From Chamaecyparis obtusa (Eukaryota > Streptophyta > Pinopsida > Cupressales > Cupressaceae): 64,000 nt of DNA. Position numbers and translations under genes: made by a program. Where the stretch lies: contig BSBK01007857.1 in NCBI GenBank assembly GCA_027943335.1, positions 62,001 to 126,000 on the forward strand, in the 5' to 3' direction. Shown in pieces: positions 56,821-64,000 of the stretch. Below the pieces are notes generated by a model. The model was not told the origin of the DNA. It saw nothing but the letters and a program-made list of their open reading frames with translations, and did not search any database. Numbering within the stretch: position 1 is the first letter of the stretch; every line of letters starts with the position of its first letter.

Positions 56821-57672
56821 TTATGCAAATAGTTTGAGAATGTAATCGACAAGTTCCTGGGTGATGCGGAAGGCCTTGCTGAGTACGGAACCGGGGAGAG
56901 GAGGATTCGCTGCAAAGAGAGAATTGGCAATGACCTGAACTCCCGGAAGCTGGCTGCTCAAAGCAGAGATGGCCACTGCATTTTTTTGCCCCACATTCTG
57001 CTGGAAATGAACAAGTGCCTTTGGAAACACAAACACATCTCCCTTCTCCAATGTCTTGCTGAAGAACTTGTTGGTGGTGTCAATGAAACCCACAAGAAGC
57101 TGGCCTTCCAGTAAAACGAGAACTTCGGTGGCTCTTGGGTGTGTGTGAGGAGGATTTATTCCCCCCACTGCGAAGTCGATGCGGACCAACGATATTCCGA
57201 ACGTGTTCAGCCCTGGTATCTGCATTACGTTCGCCATGGTTACGTTGGAGCCCACTGCATTGTCCGTATTCCCCGCCTGCCCAAGTCCCCCGAAGAAGAA
57301 GTCGTCTGCTGAAACTGCCATTGGGTTTTTGCACACGAATCCGTTCACCAAAACTGTTCAAATAAAATTCAACCAATCGGTTAGTAACTCTTTCTAATGA
57401 GCAAATCATATAAATCTTATAATATCACACCCCTAATTAGCATATTCTGTATAATGTTATGTTATAATAAGCATATTCTGTATCATATTAATGTTATAAT
57501 ATCACACCCCTAATAAGCATATTCTGTATAATGTTATGTACTCACCTTTGCTTTCCATGTCTGCAACGCAGAAATCCTGCAAGGGATCGGAATCCGCTGC
57601 CATTACACTGTTTGTGTAACAGCACATCAACAGAACAAGTCCCAGCGTGAAGTAAATCATCCTGTTACCCAT
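56821..57672 (-). CDS. Germin-like protein, copy C (intact, two exons)
   Basis: Exons 57546-57672 (127 bp) and 56821-57353 (533 bp) join to 220 codons: 219 residues, the usual GLP size. Splice sites are CAAAG/GTGAGT and AACAG/TT. A signal peptide of about 25 residues ([20 protein letters not shown]...VMA) is followed by [17 protein letters not shown]. Cys35 and Cys50 form the conserved N-terminal disulfide. Cupin box 1 ([14 protein letters not shown]) gives metal ligands His112, His114 and Glu119; box 2 ([16 protein letters not shown]) gives His158. NVT at 79-81 is a possible glycosylation site. GLPs are secreted, oligomeric, Mn-binding cell-wall proteins; some act as superoxide dismutase or oxalate oxidase. 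Which activity this one has cannot be read from the sequence. The start is fixed by the signal peptide and a TATA box 72 bp upstream. Copies A and B are dead relatives. Confidence 0.95.
57354..57545 (-). other. GLP C intron
   Basis: 192-bp GT-AG intron interrupting codon 43. It contains the tandem pair TTATAATATCACACCCCTAAT seen also in copy A. In copy B the same repeat region took the CATAT-flanked gypsy insertion. Confidence 0.92.
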
Positions 57673-57742
57673 TATGATAGAAACGCAGAGAGAAGGATAT
57701 GAATGTGTAATTGAATTGTGTATTGCAACGCCATTACACGCA

Positions 57743-57749
57743 TTATATA
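57743..57749 (-). promoter_or_regulatory. TATA box of GLP C
   Basis: TATATAA on the minus strand in GGCTATATAATGC, 72 bp before the start codon. The first kilobase upstream is collinear with copy A, apart from an insertion in copy C near 57955-58060 that repeats CGTTGAAACATTCTATATTG. Confidence 0.7.
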
Positions 57750-58900
57750 GCCTAAACGTTAACTGCTTCTCAAGGACTAATTCGTGTTATATGTATATTA
57801 TAATATGCTTCTCATCTGAAGATCAACTCTCCTGCTACCGCAGGCATATTCTCACCATTCTTTTACTATCGTTGAAACATTCTATATTGTTCTCCCTGCC
57901 ATAATAATGCTTATCTTACCTCCTTACTTTAGCAATCTGGAATTGCCGAACACTTATCGTTGAAACATTCTATATTGTTCCTCCACCCTCTTAGAATTGG
58001 TAAATGAGGGAAACTGAATGACGTATTACGAAACCGATGACATGCTTTATAACTACTTCACGCGCAAGGACTAATTCATCTTGACCTATTCTTGCAATTT
58101 CCACAGGAGTTGCTCTCTTTGTTACGTCGGAGCTCACCTGCTACTGTAGACACATTCTCGGCATTCTTTTAATATTTTTCCGCATTGTTTTTCTATGTTC
58201 TTTCTCCTGCTCACGAGTGCCGAATCGTTAAATTATATTGGAAATATACAGGAATTATACATAAATTAGAGTGAAGCGGTAGAAAAGAACACGTAAAACA
58301 GCTCTTGGAGGGAAAGGTATCGAAACAAAAGAGAAGACTTTCCACTATACTATTACTGCTGCCAACCTCCCTAATTAGGAGAATTTCTTTCTCTGTAAGT
58401 GTCGAACGATTTTTCCCCTTTATTTTGGACTCGACATTAGTTCTAAAGATTGTTGTTATTATGAGAATTCTTTTAAAATTGTTAATTTTCTGAAAAAAAA
58501 TATATTATATTTGCAAGAATGTTTTATAAAGAAATTATGAGTGTTTCTTGCTTAAAAGAAATACATTTTTTTATTCTTGTAGATACAATGCAGATGATAG
58601 AAAAATTACATTAATTATAAACTACCATAGTCATGATGAAGATAGGTTGTGGGTTGAGCTTTGATCTCTCGAACTGTAAAAATGTTTAACCTAAAGGTCT
58701 TGTGGAATTAGATCATTCAATTCGAGGACTATTTTGAGTTTTATACATTGAATATCTTAAGCATGTGAATTATATCACACAAAATTTTGAAATGAATATT
58801 TCCTTGTGGAATACCTCAATCAAAAAGTGACGTCCCCATAAAAGATCTCAATGTTGCATCACATGGTGATTAATATTAAAGGTGATTTTATCTTGAACAA

Positions 58901-59436
58901 CTATGTAGTGGATGTTGTCATGGAGCACTAGTACATATGCCAATAGGAGTCATCTATTAAAAAAATATATCAAAAGTTATATCAACTACATAGTCACATA
59001 ATTCATGTCAAGGTTGACATAAAATCATTATCTAGGTGTATAAAATGAGTTGTAAAACTCAATTCAAGATGAGATTTATTTCATGCAAATTCATTGCATA
59101 GAAAAAGCCAAAATTGTGTGCTTCTAAAAGAGGAGGAATGGTATTGCAATAATAGAGTGGATGAAGCACTACTTAGTGGATGTTGTTGTGACGCACTATA
59201 GCTTATGCCAATAGGAGTCATCTATTAAAATATATATCAAAAGTTATATCAACTACATAGTCACATAATTCATGTCAAGGTTGATGTAAAATCATTATCT
59301 AGGTGTAAAATGTATTGTAAAACTCAATTCAAGATGAGATTTATTTCATGCAAATTCATTGCATAGAAAAATAGAAAATTATGTGTTTATAATAGAGGAG
59401 GAATGGAATTTTAATAATAGAGTGTACATGAACTAA
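58901..59436. repeat. 268-bp tandem duplication, only in copy 2
   Basis: The block from CTATGTAGTGGATGTTGT (58901) recurs from CTACTTAGTGGATGTTGT (59169), offset 268 bp. It includes GCCAATAGGAGTCATCTATT and CAATTCAAGATGAGATTTAT. The partner segment at 11980-12250 has it once, so it arose after the segmental duplication. Confidence 0.8.
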
Positions 59437-59734
59437 TGGATAAGAAAAAAAAAAAGCTATATGTATATAAGAACCGATGAAGTCAAAAATTCCATGCAAG
59501 GCTCAAAAGATAGCTAGAGCTAAAAATTGATGCATAGAGTACAAACTTAGGTCATGTAATAAATATTTATGTGGTACCTTCTTTACATGCAAACAATTTG
59601 TTTGACACATGTTTGAGTGTCCAAATATAACATGAGAGAAATATTTTGCAAGGAAAAAAGTGCATGTGTAAGAAAAATGTGTGAAGATATGTAGAATAGA
59701 AACCATTATCTTAGAGTTTACATAATGCTTAATC

Positions 59735-60330
59735 ACATCCAAAGTTATGTGAAATCCTTGAAGAAAATAAGGTACATGGTTGATGAAGAGCATATTCCAC
59801 TCTAAATTTCATTCAATGGTAGTTATCGCTAGATGATACTTGATGGATCTAGCATAGACAAACAAGTATCTATGAGCATGATTTTGAAGTTAGAATTAAA
59901 AATTATTACATACCCAATGCTATAAATAGTTTCTTAGTAAAAGGAGGCTTAATTTAGCTCATGTAAAAGGAATATTATTAATTTTAAACACATGTTAGAT
60001 TGTCTAAATATGTAAAGAGAAAATTATTATGCAAATAAACAAATACAAGATCTTATATAAAGTTTAATCATGTGCATAGTTATGCTAAAGCCTTGAAGAG
60101 AATAAGTGTGGATGAGGAAGAGCATATTCCACATTATGGGAAACTAAAGAGGAACTATTTAAATATGATACATGTTGGAGTTATTATAAAATAAGATGTG
60201 TCTTAGATAAAAATAATTTAAAATTAGAGTTAAAAATTATTATCGACCCAATGCTATAAATAGTGTCTTTGTTAAATATGGTTTGACTTAGTTGATGTAA
60301 AATGAGAATTGTTAAATTGAACTCTATATT
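59735..60330 (+). promoter_or_regulatory. two tandem 5' units with TATAAATA boxes
   Basis: Unit 1 starts AAAGTTATGTGAAATCCTTGAAG (about 59740) and unit 2 ATAGTTATGCTAAAGCCTTGAAG (about 60074). Both go on with GATGA.GAAGAGCATATTCCAC and CCCAATGCTATAAATAGT. TATAAATA lies at 59921-59928 and 60255-60262, the same 334-bp offset. A partial third unit may lie upstream (ACATGTTTGAGTGTCCAAATATAA against ACATGTTAGATTGTCTAAATATGT). The layout suggests repeated internal promoters. Transcription has not been shown. Confidence 0.55.
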
Positions 60331-60789
60331 CAAAGATACATCATGACCAAATTGCAATGTTATGTGATACTAAGATATGTGCATTTTTTTACAATCTAAT
60401 AGAAATTGGTTTTGTAACACTTAATGTATAGTAGAAGGAAGAAAAATACCACCACCATCAAGGATATATATAGTTTTTGTGAATGTCGACGTTGAAGGTC
60501 AACACAAATTGTCTCTAGGAACTTGCATTATTGTTATAAGTATATTGTTAAGAGTAGAGAAAATGAAAAAATAAAAATAGAGCCATACAATTCTTTTTTT
60601 CCTAAATATATTATAATTATGAGTAGTTCATAGCCTCTCGCAATATATGGATATGATTATCACTTTAAACGTGTCACAAAAGGTACTGCATAAAATTATT
60701 TTAATATTAAGATAATTAAATTAACAAGTTGAAGACATTAGTAAACCCTGGTTAAATTGGCCCTAGAGTTCATATTCCAATTCGGCGCT

Positions 60790-61620
60790 ATGACACAAGT
60801 GATCAAATGGGATGATGAGATTAGGATTGATTCTTTATAGGACTAAATAGTGAATTTCACTTCTAAATATTGTAGCTATGAAGGATAATTTATTTGTGTT
60901 TGTAAAGATCATTCGTCATTTCAAAACTACTCTCTAAAGGCTGAATCCATTCTTAAAACTAATGCCCCTGTACATGAGGTTAATTTTTTTTAGAAGTTAG
61001 CTTAGAGAAAGGTAAGAAACACCAAAAAAAAAATTTAATTGAGAAATCTACTCCAAATACTCTACGAGATACCAAAAGAGGGGATACAAGGAGGAATAAG
61101 GATTCAAAAAATAATATAGATAAGGTTAAAGTACTCTATTCACTCAGAACTAATAAGGACATATAACATCCACCCATGGGTAATGAAATTTCAATACTAG
61201 TGGATCTCCAACAAGATATGGAGGAAGATTTTCTACAACAATCCTATGAAAAAGAATCTTCATTAATTGTTAACTCTATTTTACCACTCTCCTTTTCAAG
61301 AGTTGAACAAGTTTCAAGAATATGACTCAACACAGGACATCAAATTCCAAACATCGGGCATCTCCCCTGAACTGTATTTTCCCCCCAAGTAAACTAAAAC
61401 TAACTAGAAGAAAGAGAAGTTTGAACAATTGGTCAAATACTTGTTGTTACAAGTTGTAGAAAATAAAATATATGATGTTGCAGAGGAAGTACTCAATAAA
61501 GATAATATGATAAGTTATTTAGAGGAGGATTCAAGAAACAATAATTTAGAAAATCTAGCTGACATTATAGATATGACTTGTCAAAACCAACATTTATCAA
61601 TAACACAAAATGAGTAAATA
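60790..61620 (+). pseudogene. LINE ORF1-like region of R6
   Basis: Interrupted counterpart of the open frame at 18243-18722, with stops at TTCTTTATAG and others. After the shared QSYEKE...LIVNSILPLSFSRVEQVSRI end, a last open piece (61429-61617) reads YLLLQVVENKIYDVAEEVLN then YLEEDSRNNNLENLADIIDM. That piece is acidic and probably helical. R4 and R5 keep broken forms of it. No zinc knuckle was seen. Confidence 0.5.
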
Positions 61621-61779
61621 TCCTCTCAAACCTCAGGAGGGTCCTATGTCAAAAGAGACAATTTCAATCATCCAAAAGTAAGAAAAAAGTGAGAAAATAG
61701 AAGATGGAATTCAAATTGTTAAAAATTTTAAAATTGGCCCAAGGAAGTCTAAGGAAATCACAACTGCTCTAATTCTAAA

Positions 61780-62370
61780 TTCTAGAATGTTAGGGGCATA
61801 AATTTTGATAACAAGTCTTGCCTCATAAAGAAACATTCATGAATAGTAAGACAAAGATAGTTCTTATGCAAGAGGAAAAACTTTCAGCAAATCACGCAAT
61901 GATATTATTCAAATCATGGGATGAATGGTCAGTTAGCCAAACCCCTCCCATAAGAGCCTCAGGAGGATTGGTTATTCTATGGAAGACATCCAAGGTTCAA
62001 GTAAGACAAGTGAAAAAAAAAAAAGTAAATTGGATACTTGTAGAAGTTAGAAAATTTAATTTAAATCTTTCTTCCTCATAAATGTTTATGACACAAATGC
62101 AACTATTAGTGAGAAGAGACTTTGGATGGCATTAACTCAACTAATAAAAAATTTGGAGCACCAAAAAGTCATAGTGGGATGTGATTTTAATACAATTTTG
62201 GGACTAGAAGATAGGAGTGGAGGTATTTCACTACCACTTAAAGTGATCCCATACTTTATAGAGTTTGTAAGAAACAATAGTCTTCTTGATTATATCCCAA
62301 TGAATGAGAAAATTACCTTGACAAAAAGGAGTAAATATTTTCTTCATACTATAGAATATGGTTAGATAGA
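61780..62370 (+). pseudogene. LINE endonuclease domain
   Basis: Pieces in two frames show the AP-endonuclease signature of plant L1 elements: KIVLMQEEKLS (metal-binding Glu), ASGGLVILWK, then VIVGCDFNTILGLEDRSGG (the GDFN motif with Cys for the usual Gly) and LLDYIPMNEKITLTKRSK. The domain nicks target DNA in live LINEs. Stops at 62079-62081 and 62363-62365 break it. Confidence 0.8.
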
Positions 62371-63099
62371 TTTTTCTTAAATCCCTAATGTATTTTGGAA
62401 AAGGGATGTTGCAACTCCACAATACTACCATTTATAGGGTTAGATTATTTTACTTTGGAACTAGACATTCTGTCAAATACTTCAACATTTAGACCCAAGT
62501 CATATTTTAAAATAACAAGTGTGGTTTAGAGACCAAATATTTGTGTCCATTCTCACGAAATGGTGGTATGAATCTCCATTTGTGTAAGGCTCCAAAAATT
62601 TTCAACTGTCAAAGAAATTTTCGTTTATGAAAGATAAGATAAAGAATTGGAATACAACAATGTCCAAGAACATCTTCCACCAAAAATAGATCTTACAACA
62701 ATAGATTGAAAATTTTAACAGTCACATCATTGATAATGGTTTAATCCCTCAAGTATATGAGTTGCATAAAAAAATTATTTCAAAACTAGAGGACATTCTT
62801 CTTAGGGAAGAAATTTATTAGAATCAAAGGTTAAGAGAGTTGTGGTTAATAGAGGGAGAAAGAAACAAAAAATTTATTTCATGCTTTAAAAAAGACTAAA
62901 TGACATTAGAACTCAATTTTATAGATTAAATAGTTGCAAGGTAATGACCTCAAAGAAGAGAGTGATATTAAAAAAAAGGATATTTATTTTTTCTCTAACC
63001 TTCTATCGACCAATAATCAAGACTCAATTCTAAAAAACTAAGAGGCTCTTGACAACATTCCCTAGTTGGTATCAGATTTAAATAATCAAATCCTATTTA

Positions 63100-64000
63100 A
63101 ACCTTTTATAATGGATGAAGTTAAGAAAGCAATTTTTGCAATGGCCCTAGATAAGGCCCTAGGATCAGATGGATTTACCCCACTATTATTTCAAGAATGT
63201 TGGGAATTTATAGGTTTAGACATTATACATTCACTATAGTAATCCAAGAGGATCACTACCATGCTCAAACAATTCAACAAAACTTTTATAACTCTCATCC
63301 CAAAATGTTCTCACTATTCAACATTTGTTGAGCTCTGGCCAATTTTCCTTGTGTAACACCATATTTAAAATTTTCACTAAGACTATATCATTGAGATTAG
63401 AAAATATTATTACATCTATAATATCCATTCAAAAATGGCATTTTTTCCAAGGGATAGAAATAATGGAAGGGGCTTTACTGGCTCATGAGGTTCTTTACTC
63501 CAATAATGTAGACTGAATTCCATCAATGGTCCTAAATGTAGATATGATGAAGGCTTTTGATAGGGTAAGCTTGAATTTCCTCTTACAAGTTATTCTTAAG
63601 GACTTAGCAGATTGATGTTACACAAAAATTCAATTAGATTATGGAAAGGAAGAGATATCCCTAATTATGATCATCACATAACTCATAATTTATTTGCAGA
63701 TGATACATTATTGCTTGGACAAGGAAATATAGTTGAAGCTAAAATAATTAAAAATACTATTGAAGAGTACTACTTATCTTTAGGTCAGAAACTCAACATC
63801 AAAAAAGTCTAAAACTTCTTCGTCAATACTCCAAAACATTTTATATTAGCTCTTCAAAAATTCTTGGGATTCATTGAAGTGACAATTCCTTGTAAGTATC
63901 TAGGAATTCCTTTATTCAATGTGTCTAACAAAGTTCTCATATTGGAACAATATTATGTAGCATCAATCAAAAATATATTTTCTTCATGGAAAGCACGTTG
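63100..64000 (+). pseudogene. LINE reverse transcriptase domain (partial)
   Basis: Motifs in order: ALDKALGSDGFTPLLFQECW, KTFITLIPKCSHYS, SIQKWHFFQGIEIMEGALLA, LNVDMMKAFDRVSLNFLL (first catalytic Asp) and THNLFADDTLLLGQGN with the catalytic ADD at about 63696-63704. KYLGIPLFN follows near 63900. The frame changes several times and has stops. The rest lies beyond the window. Confidence 0.85.

Larger units (their letters stand above)
56800..60660. repeat. Segmental duplication, copy 2 (GLP C and upstream DNA)
   Basis: Partner of 9960-13510. Similarity covers gene, promoter, a 1-kb non-coding stretch (58440-58900) and the LINE 5' region. Unlike copy 1 it continues into LINE ORF1 and ORF2, so this side preserves the older arrangement. 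Confidence 0.85.
59040..64000 (+). mobile_element. L1-type LINE R6, longest copy, open at window end
   Basis: In order: a 5' non-coding region with two tandem TATA-bearing units (to about 60650), a decayed ORF1 region (60790-61620), an AP-type endonuclease (61780-62370) and a reverse transcriptase (63100 to beyond 64000). The other five fragments (R1-R5) match its 5' and ORF1 parts, so R6 is the reference copy. Stops in every domain make it inactive. Confidence 0.82.

Overview
This window looks like nuclear DNA from a seed plant with a large, repeat-rich genome. A gymnosperm such as a conifer is plausible, but that is inference and nothing here fixes the species. The evidence is AT-rich sequence, nested LTR retrotransposons (Ty3/gypsy chromovirus type and Ty1/copia), L1-type LINE fragments, and a small family of secreted germin-like protein (GLP) genes with a GT-AG intron. 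There are no bacterial operons, rRNA genes or CRISPR arrays.

Only one host gene looks intact: GLP copy C (exons 57546-57672 and 56821-57353, minus strand), 219 residues, with a signal peptide and all four metal ligands. Copy A (9987-10837) has a stop and a frameshift. Copy B (from 45610) has a solo LTR in exon 2, a nested retrotransposon stack in its intron, and no exon 1. Copies A and C share over 3.5 kb, including promoter and upstream repeats.

Layout. 1-2504: 3' end of a gypsy chromovirus with its LTR. 3356-5664: small LTR element without recognisable genes. 6700-9960: LTR/PBS debris and unclassified sequence. 9987-13535: GLP A and shared flank. 13536-17160: dead gypsy gag-pol fragment, minus strand. 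17205-23590: three LINE fragments. 23922-31589: complete copia element with two 1488-bp LTRs, TSD ATTGG, PBS and PPT, but broken coding. 31590-37020: tRNA-like sequence, tandem duplications and a gag-protease element with an unknown C-terminal domain. 37020-39950: AT-rich sequence, a GAT microsatellite and a copia gag piece. 39950-45410: paralogue of the 22440-34060 block, with an empty site for the copia element and its own solo copia LTR. 45410-54100: GLP B with a solo gypsy LTR (TSD ATCTT) and a minus-strand gypsy element (TSD CATAT), whose own LTR holds a foldback element and a young nested gag-only element (TSD CAACT). 54100-56640: gypsy 5' debris and LTR/PBS debris. 56800-58640: GLP C and promoter. 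58640-64000: LINE with tandem TATA-bearing 5' units, ORF1 remnants, endonuclease and reverse transcriptase, running off the window.

The genes do not form a pathway. The window records successive insertions and segmental duplications around a GLP cluster. The observations most worth following are the tandem TATA-bearing units of the LINE family, the gag-only element with one 299-codon ORF, and the protease-linked unknown domain kept in two paralogues.
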